A stretch of 64,000 bases of DNA, taken from the NCBI GenBank assembly GCA_043747835.1, contig JAYTOK010000133.1, positions 1 to 64,000 of the forward strand, given 5' to 3'. The stretch is from CADEED01 sp043747835. Lineage in GTDB: Bacteria; Pseudomonadota; Gammaproteobacteria; Steroidobacterales; Steroidobacteraceae. The translations under genes and the position numbers were made by a program. The notes under the pieces were generated by a model. It did not search any database. It saw only the letters and a list, made by a program, of their open reading frames with translations, and was not told the origin of the DNA. The stretch's first letter is position 1, and each line of letters opens with the position of its first letter. Below, piece by piece: positions 28,196 to 34,954 of this stretch.

Positions 28196-28244
28196 CCTTT
28201 GAATCCTTGGGTTCTGATCAGTCGAGCGATACAGATCCGGGAGG

Positions 28245-28261
28245 CCCTCTCCTTATGGGAG
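28245..28261 (-). promoter_or_regulatory. trp leader segments 1:2 / antiterminator arm
   Basis: CTCC (28261-28258) pairs with GGAG (28252-28249) to form the 1:2 hairpin around the leader stop codon. GGAGAGGG (28252-28245) alternatively pairs with CCCATCTCC of the terminator left arm. A ribosome stalled on the Trp codons at 28273-28265 would cover segment 1 and free segment 2 for antitermination. The pairing is seen directly; the mechanism follows the enteric trp model. Confidence 0.8.
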
Positions 28262-28297
28262 GCGCCACCACCAGATTTTGCGAGTGCCGTTGATCAT
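28253..28297 (-). CDS. trpL: trp operon leader peptide (TrpL), 14 residues with WWW
   Basis: The short frame ATG 28297 to TAA 28253 encodes MINGTRKIWWWRLP. Three consecutive Trp codons (28273-28265) lie just before the attenuator hairpins, the hallmark of a trp leader peptide. Low tryptophanyl-tRNA would stall the ribosome there and favour the antiterminator, letting transcription enter trpE. No Shine-Dalgarno sequence precedes the ATG, and the best -10 candidate is only about 10 bases upstream, so the leader may be translated from a leaderless or nearly leaderless mRNA. Confidence 0.9.
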   Translation of the reverse strand: MINGTRKIWWWRLP

Positions 28298-28306
28298 GGG
28301 GCGGCG

Positions 28307-28336
28307 AGTATTGCGGTTGGCCTGACGTCGCGTCAA
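28307..28336 (-). promoter_or_regulatory. Candidate trp promoter with overlapping palindrome
   Basis: TTGACG (28336-28331) and AATACT (28312-28307) are separated by 18 bases and lie just upstream of the trp leader ATG. The -35 element is overlapped by a palindrome TGACG-CGA-CGTCA (28335-28323), a possible repressor site in the usual place. It does not resemble the E. coli TrpR operator. The same region must also drive the divergent RidA-like gene. Confidence 0.55.
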
Positions 28337-28383
28337 GGCTTTCGAGGGTTTACGATTCGAGTCCTTCACCCAGGGAGCAAACA

Positions 28384-28860
28384 ATGACGCGCCGCCTGAT
28401 TTCCTCCGGTTCCACTTTCGAGCAGAGCATTGGCTATTCACGAGCGGTGGTCGACGGAGACTGGATCTTCGTGTCCGGCACTACTGGATTCGACTATTCG
28501 AACATGACCATCAGCGACGATGTCGTTGCCCAATGCGTACAGGCGCTGAAGAACATCGAGGCGGCGCTGAAACAGGCCGATTCGGGCTTTCGTGATGTCG
28601 TGCGGGTCCGATACCTTATGACCCATGGCCCGGACTTCGAGCGTTGCTGGGCAACGGTTGGCAAGGTGTTCGGCGAAGTGCGTCCGGCGTGCACCGTCGA
28701 GGTGGTCGGTCTCACGGATCCGCGCATGCAGATCGAGATCGAAGTGACGGCGCTACGCCGCAAGGTCGGGGCAAAGACAAAATCGAAGTCGAAAGCAAAG
28801 GCGAAGGCCGGAGCGAAGGCAAAGAGCAAAGCCAAGACCAAGGCGACGCGAAAGAAATAA
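28384..28860 (+). CDS. RidA/YjgF-family protein with lysine-rich C-terminal tail
   Basis: 158 residues. Residues 1-~125 are a RidA (Rid/YjgF/UK114) domain: YSRAVVDGDWIFVSGTTGFD, QCVQALKNIEAALKQADSGFRDVVRVRYLM and VRPACTVEVVGLTDPRMQIEIEVTA. The Arg needed for imine/enamine deaminase activity in RidA (normally in an R-P-A/C-R-S context) is not clearly preserved; here RPACT aligns with it. The last ~33 residues are almost entirely Lys, Ala, Ser and Thr (KTKSKSKAKAKAGAKAKSK), like histone-H1 tails, and could bind nucleic acid. The gene is divergent from the trp operon, whose PLP enzymes generate reactive imines. Confidence 0.8.
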   Translation: MTRRLISSGSTFEQSIGYSRAVVDGDWIFVSGTTGFDYSNMTISDDVVAQCVQALKNIEAALKQADSGFRDVVRVRYLMTHGPDFERCWATVGKVFGEVRPACTVEVVGLTDPRMQIEIEVTALRRKVGAKTKSKSKAKAKAGAKAKSKAKTKATRKK

Positions 28861-28861
28861 A

Positions 28862-28887
28862 GGGGTCAGATCAATAGATCTGACCCC
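28862..28887 (+). repeat. Perfect 11-base inverted repeat of the GGGGTCAGA type
   Basis: GGGGTCAGATC-AATA-GATCTGACCCC starts directly after the RidA-like stop codon. It can form an 11-base stem with a 4-base loop and may stop transcription, but no T-tract follows. GGGGTCAGA-type palindromes are frequent extragenic repeats in several proteobacteria and are often linked to RAYT (REP-associated) transposases; none is seen here, and this is the only copy I noticed in the window. Confidence 0.55.
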
Positions 28888-28912
28888 GGCAACGCCAGCT
28901 AACGAGGGCATC

Positions 28913-31381
28913 TTGAACTCCACCGACTACGAAAAGTTAGGCGCCTTCTACCTCGGCCGGGAATTCGACGCGGCCTCGGGCTCGTTGAAGGACGACCTCG
29001 TCCTCTACGACTCGAAAGACCTCACGACGCACGCCGTCTGCGTCGGCATGACGGGCTCGGGCAAGACCGGCCTCTGTCTCTCGCTGCTCGAGGAGGCCGC
29101 GATCGACGGGGTGCCGGCGATCTGCATCGACCCGAAGGGCGACCTCGGCAATCTGCTGCTCACGTTTCCGAATCTCGCGGCCGCGGACTTCGAGCCCTGG
29201 ATCGACGCCGGTGACGCCGCGCGTAAAGGCCTCTCGGTCACGGACCACGCCGCGAAAACAGCGGAGACCTGGAAGAACGGTCTGGCGGAATGGGGGCAGG
29301 CCCCGGATCGCATCGCGCGGCTGCGCGCCGCGGCGGACGTGGCTATCTACACGCCGGGCGCGGAAACCGGCATTCCGCTGTCGGTGCTGCGCTCGTTCTC
29401 GGCTCCCCCGCCGGAGCTGCTCGCGGATGCGGGCGCGCTGCGCGATCGCGTGGGATCGGTCGTCTCTGGATTGTTGAGCCTGTTGGGACTCGAAGCCGAT
29501 CCGATCCAGTCGCGCGAACACATCCTGCTCGCGAACATCCTCGAAGGCGCGTGGCGAGCCGGACTCTCGCTCGACATGACCGGCCTCATCCAGGCCGTGC
29601 AGAAGCCTTCCTTCGACAAGCTGGGCGCGTTCGATCTCGAAACTTTCCTGCCGGGGAAGGAACGCACGAAGCTCGCGATGCAGTTGAACAACCTCATCGC
29701 GTCGCCCGGCTTCGCGACGTGGATGAACGGCGAACCTCTCGATGCGCAGCGGCTGCTGTACACCCCGGAAGGCAAGCCGCGCATCTCGATCATCTCGATC
29801 GCGCACCTCAACGACGCGGAGCGCATGTTCATCGTGACGCTCGTGTTGAACGAGATGATCGCGTGGATGCGCAACCAGTCGGGCACTTCGAGCTTGCGCG
29901 CCATCCTCTACATGGACGAGATCTTCGGCTACTTCCCGCCGACGGCGAATCCGCCGTCCAAACTACCCATGCTCACGCTGCTGAAGCAGGCGCGTGCGTT
30001 CGGCCTGGGATGCGTGCTCGCCACGCAGAATCCCGTCGATCTCGATTACAAGGGCCTCGCGAATTGCGGCACCTGGTTCATCGGCCGCCTGCAGACCGAG
30101 CGCGACAAGATGCGCGTGATCGAGGGGTTGAAGTCGGCGCTGGCGGGTGGCGAAGACGGCACATCGCTCGAGGCGTTGATGTCGAGTCTGACGCAGCGCG
30201 TGTTCCTGATGCGCAATGTGCACGACGACGCGCCGGTTCTCATGAAGACGCGCTGGGCGCTGTCCTATCTACGCGGTCCGCTCACCGGACCGGAGATTTC
30301 CCGCGCGATGGCGGGGCGAAAGGCGGCGAGCGCCGTCTCTGCGACGGTATCCGCAACGACATCCGCAACGACATCCGCAACGGCATCCGCAACGGCATCC
30401 GCGCCTTCGGCCGCGCCCGCGGCTCCGCCCGCGCAATCCGCGCGCCCCGCACTGGGTTCCGGGATCGTGGAATATTTCCTGCCGGCCACGAAAGGGGACG
30501 GCGCCGTGCTGTACAAGCCGATGGTATTAGGTCTCGCGAAGTTGCATTACGTGGACGCAAAGCTCGCGCTCGACGAATGGCAGACCGCCGCCTGGCTCGC
30601 GCCGTTCGACGACGGCGGCGGCAATGCGTCGTGGACGGACGCCGCGCGCGATGCGCAACTGAAGTCGCGCATGACGGCGACGCCCGTCTCGAATGCGGAG
30701 TACGGCGATCTGCCCGGGCCCGCGCTGCGCGCGGCGAGCTACGCCACGTGGGCGAAGAGCCTGCAAGCGCATCTCTACGAGACCGCGCGCGCGAACGTCC
30801 TCTATTGCGATGCGTTCAAGTCCGCGTCGCGGCCCGGCGAGGCGGAAGGCGATTTCCGCGCGAGGATCACGCTGGCGTCGCGCGAGAAGCGCGACGCGGC
30901 GGTCGCCGAACTGCGGCAGAAATGGCAGACGAAAGTCGTGCAGCTCTCCGATCAGATCCGGCGCGCCGAGGAAAAGCGCGAGCGCGAGAAGAATCAGCTC
31001 AGCCAGCAACGCATGCAGACCGCGGTCAACGTCGGCACGACGATCCTGGGCGCGCTGTTCGGGCGCAAGACGATATCCGCGACCAGCATCGGTCGCGCGG
31101 GCACCGCCGCACGGTCCGCCTCGAAGTGGGGTCAGGAATCGCAGGACGTCGCGCGCGCCGAAGAGAGCATCGAAGTGCTGCAGCAGCGGCTCGAGGAGAC
31201 GAAGCGCGCTGTCGACGCCGAAGTCGCGAAGATCGAGTCGACGCTCGATGCGTCGACCGTCGCGCTGCGCCCGATCGAAGTCCCCGCGCGCAAGTCAGAC
31301 ATCGCCGTCGGTGAAGTGGCGCTCGTGTGGATGCCGTGGCGCAAGGGCGCCGACGGCTTTCCGGCCCCCGCTTACGACTAA
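28913..31381 (+). CDS. HerA/DUF87-type ATP-binding protein
   Basis: 822 residues from TTG 28913 (preceded by GAGGG). Walker A is GMTGSGKT at residues 45-52, followed by PAICIDPKGDLGNLLL, as in HerA/VirB4/TraG-like DUF87 or DUF853 ATPases. Walker B-like LRAILYMDEIFGYFPP and the FGLGCVLATQNPVDLDYKGL helicase-type motif follow. A low-complexity Ala/Ser/Thr/Pro linker (about residues 475-520) separates the motor from a C-terminal region with charged coiled coils (QIRRAEEKREREKNQLSQQR; EESIEVLQQRLEETKRAVD). The proteins are thought to be DNA-associated motors, but this subgroup is uncharacterised. There is no nuclease partner such as NurA alongside. DUF2780 and YajQ genes follow on the same strand. 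Confidence 0.75.
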   Translation: MNSTDYEKLGAFYLGREFDAASGSLKDDLVLYDSKDLTTHAVCVGMTGSGKTGLCLSLLEEAAIDGVPAICIDPKGDLGNLLLTFPNLAAADFEPWIDAGDAARKGLSVTDHAAKTAETWKNGLAEWGQAPDRIARLRAAADVAIYTPGAETGIPLSVLRSFSAPPPELLADAGALRDRVGSVVSGLLSLLGLEADPIQSREHILLANILEGAWRAGLSLDMTGLIQAVQKPSFDKLGAFDLETFLPGKERTKLAMQLNNLIASPGFATWMNGEPLDAQRLLYTPEGKPRISIISIAHLNDAERMFIVTLVLNEMIAWMRNQSGTSSLRAILYMDEIFGYFPPTANPPSKLPMLTLLKQARAFGLGCVLATQNPVDLDYKGLANCGTWFIGRLQTERDKMRVIEGLKSALAGGEDGTSLEALMSSLTQRVFLMRNVHDDAPVLMKTRWALSYLRGPLTGPEISRAMAGRKAASAVSATVSATTSATTSATASATASAPSAAPAAPPAQSARPALGSGIVEYFLPATKGDGAVLYKPMVLGLAKLHYVDAKLALDEWQTAAWLAPFDDGGGNASWTDAARDAQLKSRMTATPVSNAEYGDLPGPALRAASYATWAKSLQAHLYETARANVLYCDAFKSASRPGEAEGDFRARITLASREKRDAAVAELRQKWQTKVVQLSDQIRRAEEKREREKNQLSQQRMQTAVNVGTTILGALFGRKTISATSIGRAGTAARSASKWGQESQDVARAEESIEVLQQRLEETKRAVDAEVAKIESTLDASTVALRPIEVPARKSDIAVGEVALVWMPWRKGADGFPAPAYD
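30341..30400 (+). repeat. Five 12-base tandem repeats inside the ATPase gene
   Basis: Five consecutive 12-base units of the form GCAACGACATCC (GCGACGGTATCC first, then two identical units, then two of GCAACGGCATCC) encode the Ser-Ala-Thr-Thr/Ala linker between the motor and C-terminal domains. Near-identical units suggest recent slippage; units are multiples of three, so length changes keep the frame. Confidence 0.9.
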
Positions 31382-31399
31382 CCATTCAAGGAGCGCCTC

Positions 31400-31789
31400 A
31401 TGAAAGAGCTAGTCGACATGTTGACCAAGAACCTGGGCGTGAACGCGGGTCAGGCCGAAGGCGGCGCGGGCGTGTTGCTCAAGGCTGCGCAGGACAAGCT
31501 TGGCGCCGCCGAATTCGGGAAACTGCTGGGCGGAGTGCCCGGCCTCTCCGATCTCATGAAGAAGGCGCCGGCGCCGGGTGGCGGTGGTGGCCTCGGCGGG
31601 TTGTTAGGCGGCATCGCGGGTGCCATGGGCGGCAACGCCGGCCTCATCACGACGATCCTCAGCGGCTTCAGCAAGCTGGGGCTCTCCGCGGATGACGCGA
31701 AGAAGTTCGTTCCGGTGATCCTGCAGTTCCTGCAGACGAAGGTCGGACCCGACGTCGTCAAGAAGCTTCAAGACACGCTGAAAGCCTGA
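31400..31789 (+). CDS. DUF2780 family protein
   Basis: 129 residues starting MKELVDMLTKNLGVNAGQAE, with a good AAGGAG ribosome-binding site. The pattern of an amphipathic N-terminal helix (QAEGGAGVLLKAAQDKLGAAEFGKLLGGVPGLSDLM), a Gly-rich middle (GGGGGLGGLLGGIAGAMGG) and a C-terminal helix pair (SADDAKKFVPVILQFLQTKVGPDVVKKLQ) is that of DUF2780 (VcgC/VcgE-like). The function is unknown. It lies 18 bases after the ATPase gene and is probably co-transcribed. Confidence 0.75.
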   Translation: MKELVDMLTKNLGVNAGQAEGGAGVLLKAAQDKLGAAEFGKLLGGVPGLSDLMKKAPAPGGGGGLGGLLGGIAGAMGGNAGLITTILSGFSKLGLSADDAKKFVPVILQFLQTKVGPDVVKKLQDTLKA

Positions 31790-31818
31790 GCCAGAGAAAC
31801 TGGGGAATACTCGAGACC

Positions 31819-32307
31819 ATGCCTTCCTTCGATACGATTTCCGAGATCGACTCTCACGAACTCACCAACGCCGTGGACCAGGCGAATCGCGAACTCACGC
31901 AGCGATTCGACTTCAAGGACACAGGCGCGACGTTCGAGCTGAACGAAAAGGAACACACGGTCAGCCTCAAGGCGCCGTCGGAGTTCCAGCTCAAACAGAT
32001 GCTCGACATCCTCACCATGCGCCTCGGCAAACGCGGGATCGATGCGAAGTGCATGGAGAAGAAGGATGCGGTGTCGAATCTCGCGGAGGCGCGGCAGGAC
32101 GTCGTCTTGCGCAACGGGATCGATCAGGAGACCGGCAAAAAGCTGCAGAAGCTGATCAAGGACGCGAAGCTGAAAGTGCAGGCGCAGATCCAGGGCGACA
32201 AGCTGCGCGTGACAGGGAAACAGCGCGACGATCTGCAACAGGCGATGGCGCTGCTGAGAAAGGCGGAGGTCGATCGCCCGCTGCAGTTCAACAATTTCCG
32301 GGACTAG
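31819..32307 (+). CDS. yajQ: YajQ family nucleotide-binding protein
   Basis: 162 residues, the normal YajQ length. Signatures are MPSFDTISEIDSHELTNAVD at the start, RFDFKDTGATFEL, IDAKCMEKKD, and KLKVQAQIQGDKLRVTGKQRDDLQQAM near the end. YajQ proteins have two ferredoxin-like folds; members in Xanthomonas bind cyclic di-GMP and act through a LysR-type partner, while others bind tRNA or GTP. The specific ligand here cannot be inferred. It is 29 bases downstream of the DUF2780 gene. Confidence 0.92.
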   Translation: MPSFDTISEIDSHELTNAVDQANRELTQRFDFKDTGATFELNEKEHTVSLKAPSEFQLKQMLDILTMRLGKRGIDAKCMEKKDAVSNLAEARQDVVLRNGIDQETGKKLQKLIKDAKLKVQAQIQGDKLRVTGKQRDDLQQAMALLRKAEVDRPLQFNNFRD

Positions 32308-32332
32308 CCGCCGCGTCAGCTCGGCGAATTTG

Positions 32333-32857
32333 CTACCAGGGCAACAGCCGCGTCACGAGTCTCTGGCTGAACCCTTGTTCGAGAAAACGCTTCGTGAGCA
32401 GCTTCCTTTGCTCACCGGCACTTCCAGGACTCCATCCTCTGATCGCAAGAATCACCAACGGGTTCCGCAGGCTGCTTGCCGACAATCTATACGCGGGAAT
32501 GAGGGTCAAGTACTCAGCTCGATCGAAATCGCGCCAGGCCAGTTTAGCCTCTGATCCGGACACGTCGATAGAAACCCCTGCATGATCGATGGAGTAGTTG
32601 GTCTGCAGGTTGCGCCAGTACCTTGCTCGGAAAAGTACCCTGCTCAACGCAATCCCGGTACCGCAGTACATCGCGAGTATCCCCAACCACAACGTAAGCT
32701 CATCGGCCAAACCGATCACGTACGTTGCCATCGAAAACAGGAACGCGGCGAGGATCAGCTCAACGACCGAATCAACGATCATCGCGGCCTGCATCCCGGG
32801 CGAGCAGGAGTACCTAACAACTCCGCCAGATGCGGTTTCATCGGCCTGAGATGCCAC
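32333..32857 (-). CDS. Hypothetical small membrane protein, YcxB-like/PH-like C-terminus
   Basis: 174 residues from GTG 32857, chosen because GAGG lies 7 bases before it; the frame is open further but overlaps the oxygenase gene in another frame. Two hydrophobic helices (VELILAAFLFSMATYVIGLA and LTLWLGILAMYCGTGIALS) are followed by a soluble domain, NYSIDHAGVSIDVSGSEAKLAWRDFDRAEYL. This resembles the pleckstrin-like part of YcxB-type proteins, a weak resemblance only. It lies 16 bases after the 2OG oxygenase gene and may be the last gene of the halogenase operon. Codon bias is milder than in neighbours, so a transferred gene is possible. Confidence 0.55.
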   Translation of the reverse strand: MASQADETASGGVVRYSCSPGMQAAMIVDSVVELILAAFLFSMATYVIGLADELTLWLGILAMYCGTGIALSRVLFRARYWRNLQTNYSIDHAGVSIDVSGSEAKLAWRDFDRAEYLTLIPAYRLSASSLRNPLVILAIRGWSPGSAGEQRKLLTKRFLEQGFSQRLVTRLLPW

Positions 32858-32873
32858 GTTCACCCTCGGAGAA

Positions 32874-33437
32874 TCAAACTGGCGTGCGTCGCAGTTTGAT
32901 GGCGAACGTATAGCGCCCGACCGGGCAATTCCGATTCGGCGGCTTGCCCGCGTGCCGGATCGCCCCATCGAACAACAACAATCGCGCCGGCTTCGGCGAC
33001 ACCGCGAGCTGCGCATCACCGGCCGCGTCGTAGAACAGCGTTTCGCCGCCCCAATCCGAATCCCAGCTTTCGCAGAGGAACCAGAGCGCCGTCATCTCGC
33101 GTGTGTTCGGCAGCGCATCGACATGCGTCAACAACACGTCGCCGAACGAAGCGAAGTTGGTGTAGCAGCGATACGGCAGGAATCGTTCACCGGGACGCAG
33201 CGATGCGACCGCCCTCTCCGTCGCCAGCCACAGGCTCGAGCGCGACAGGTTTTCGAGCGGCATCTCGCATGCCCAGTGCTTGAACTCCAGCGAGTCCGCG
33301 CGCGCGGTTTCACTGCGCGTGAATGCCGCCTTCGTGATGGCGCGCGCGTACAGCACGGCTTCCTCCGCCGGCACGAGATCGTCGAACACGAAAACGTCGA
33401 GCCCCGAGACGTTCGCGGTGCGCGTCGGCGTGCTCAC
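32874..33437 (-). CDS. 2OG-Fe(II) oxygenase (PiuC/prolyl-4-hydroxylase-like)
   Basis: 187 residues from GTG 33437, which overlaps the stop of the halogenase gene (GTGA). The double-stranded beta-helix iron site is visible: His and Asp in LLTHVDALPN, the distal His in DGAIRHAGKPP, and the 2-oxoglutarate-binding Arg in GRYTFAIKL. WGGETLFYD is the usual strand after the first iron ligand. It probably hydroxylates or otherwise oxidises a substrate, perhaps the one acted on by the coupled halogenase-like enzymes. The substrate is not identifiable. Confidence 0.8.
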   Translation of the reverse strand: MSTPTRTANVSGLDVFVFDDLVPAEEAVLYARAITKAAFTRSETARADSLEFKHWACEMPLENLSRSSLWLATERAVASLRPGERFLPYRCYTNFASFGDVLLTHVDALPNTREMTALWFLCESWDSDWGGETLFYDAAGDAQLAVSPKPARLLLFDGAIRHAGKPPNRNCPVGRYTFAIKLRRTPV

Positions 33438-34954
33438 TGGCGCTCCGGCAGCGGCGGCGCGGCGCAATGCGCACGGATGAACTCATCGTGCGTCGGATAG
33501 GTCTTCACGCGGTTCTGCACGTCGCGCGACATGAGCTCGAGCCGCCGCGAGAGTTCCGCGTCGCCGATGGTGTCGGCGATCGGGTTGTAAGTCTTAGGTA
33601 AAGCGCATTGCCCGGTGAGCACCGCGAACCAGCTCGGCTCGCGGAACAGTTCGCCCGCGCCGAGCACGATGTTCGCGCTGCGGTCGTACATCTCGAGACG
33701 TTGCTTCAACGAGTCGGGCCGCTGGATGTTGCGGCAATGCCGCCAGAAGGGTGTGTCGTCGCGTTCGGTGGCGGTGTAGTGCAGGACGAGGAAATCTCGG
33801 ATCTCCTCGATCTCGGCGCGCGACAACGCGTTGAACTTGTCGATGGTCGCCTGATCGACGCCCTCACCCGGGAACATGAACAGCAGGCGCGCCAGCGACG
33901 CGAGCACGAGGTGGATGCTCGTCGACTCGAGCGGCTCGAGAAATCCGCTCGCGAGTCCGAGCGCGATGCAGTTCTTCTTCCAGATCTCCTTGCGCCGGCC
34001 GGTCACGAAGCGCAACGGGCGCGGCGTGGCGCGCGGTGTGCCGTCGAGTCGGCCTAACAACACGCTCGCCGCCTCGTCGTCGTTCAGGAAGGAACTGCAG
34101 TACACGTATCCATTGCCGGTGCGGTGCTGCAAGGGAATGCGCCACTGCCATCCGGCCTCACGCGAGGTGGAGCGCGTGTACGGCGTCGTGGCGGCGACGC
34201 GATCGCAGGGCACGGCCATGGCGCGATCGCAGGGCAACCATTCGCTCCAGTCTTCGTAACCGGCATGCAGGGTCTGTTCGATCAGCAGCCCGCGAAAACC
34301 CGAGCAGTCGAGAAATAAGTCGCCTTCGATGACGCGGCCGTCGGCGAGTTTGATCGACTCGATGAAGCCGTCGGTACCACGCAATTGCACGTCGACGACC
34401 TTGCCCTCGAGGCGGCGGACGCCTAACGCTTCGGAGAACTTTCGTAGATAGGCGGCATAGAGCCCGGCGTCGAAGTGATACGCGTAGCCCAGCGGCGGCA
34501 CGGGGGAGGTGTCGGACGGGTGCGAACGCCCGAACTTTCCGGCGCGGGATGCCGCGACGTTCACGCAGAAGGCGTCGTGCGGGATCGTGCCGCCTTGCGC
34601 GCGGTGCCGCAGCCAGAAATGGTGGAAGTAGATGTTCGACATCTGCACGCCGTAGAAGCCGAAAGGGTGCAGGTAGGAATGCCCGAGCCGGGTCCAGTCG
34701 ACGAATTCGATCGCGAGCTTGAACGTGGCCTGGGTGGCGCGGATGAAATCGACCTCGTCGATGCCAAGCGTGCGATTGAATTCCAGGATCGACGGGATGG
34801 TCGCCTCGCCGACACCGACGGTGCCGATCTCCTCGGACTCGACGAGGTCGATGCTGAAAGCGCCACCCTGCAATGCCTTGGAGATGGCCGCGGCGGCCAT
34901 CCAGCCCGCGCTGCCGCCGCCGACGATCACGATTTTCCGAAGTCTGGTGTTCAC
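33434..34954 (-). CDS. Tryptophan halogenase-family flavoprotein (array copy 1)
   Basis: 506 residues from GTG 34954, overlapping the preceding gene as GTGA. The FAD motif is VIVGGGSAGWMAA, then VGVGEATIP; the invariant Lys aligns with Lys79 of PrnA (RATQATFKLAIEF). The family signature GWQWRIPL (WxWxIP, which keeps monooxygenase reactions from occurring) and the catalytic Glu region FLEPLESTSIH are intact. Such enzymes use FADH2, oxygen and halide to make a chloramine on Lys. No flavin reductase is nearby. Homologues next to TonB receptors are numerous, and whether they halogenate free tryptophan is unproven. A 935-residue open frame running on to 36241 is just the upstream gene read in another frame. 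Confidence 0.88.
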   Translation of the reverse strand: MNTRLRKIVIVGGGSAGWMAAAAISKALQGGAFSIDLVESEEIGTVGVGEATIPSILEFNRTLGIDEVDFIRATQATFKLAIEFVDWTRLGHSYLHPFGFYGVQMSNIYFHHFWLRHRAQGGTIPHDAFCVNVAASRAGKFGRSHPSDTSPVPPLGYAYHFDAGLYAAYLRKFSEALGVRRLEGKVVDVQLRGTDGFIESIKLADGRVIEGDLFLDCSGFRGLLIEQTLHAGYEDWSEWLPCDRAMAVPCDRVAATTPYTRSTSREAGWQWRIPLQHRTGNGYVYCSSFLNDDEAASVLLGRLDGTPRATPRPLRFVTGRRKEIWKKNCIALGLASGFLEPLESTSIHLVLASLARLLFMFPGEGVDQATIDKFNALSRAEIEEIRDFLVLHYTATERDDTPFWRHCRNIQRPDSLKQRLEMYDRSANIVLGAGELFREPSWFAVLTGQCALPKTYNPIADTIGDAELSRRLELMSRDVQNRVKTYPTHDEFIRAHCAAPPLPERQ

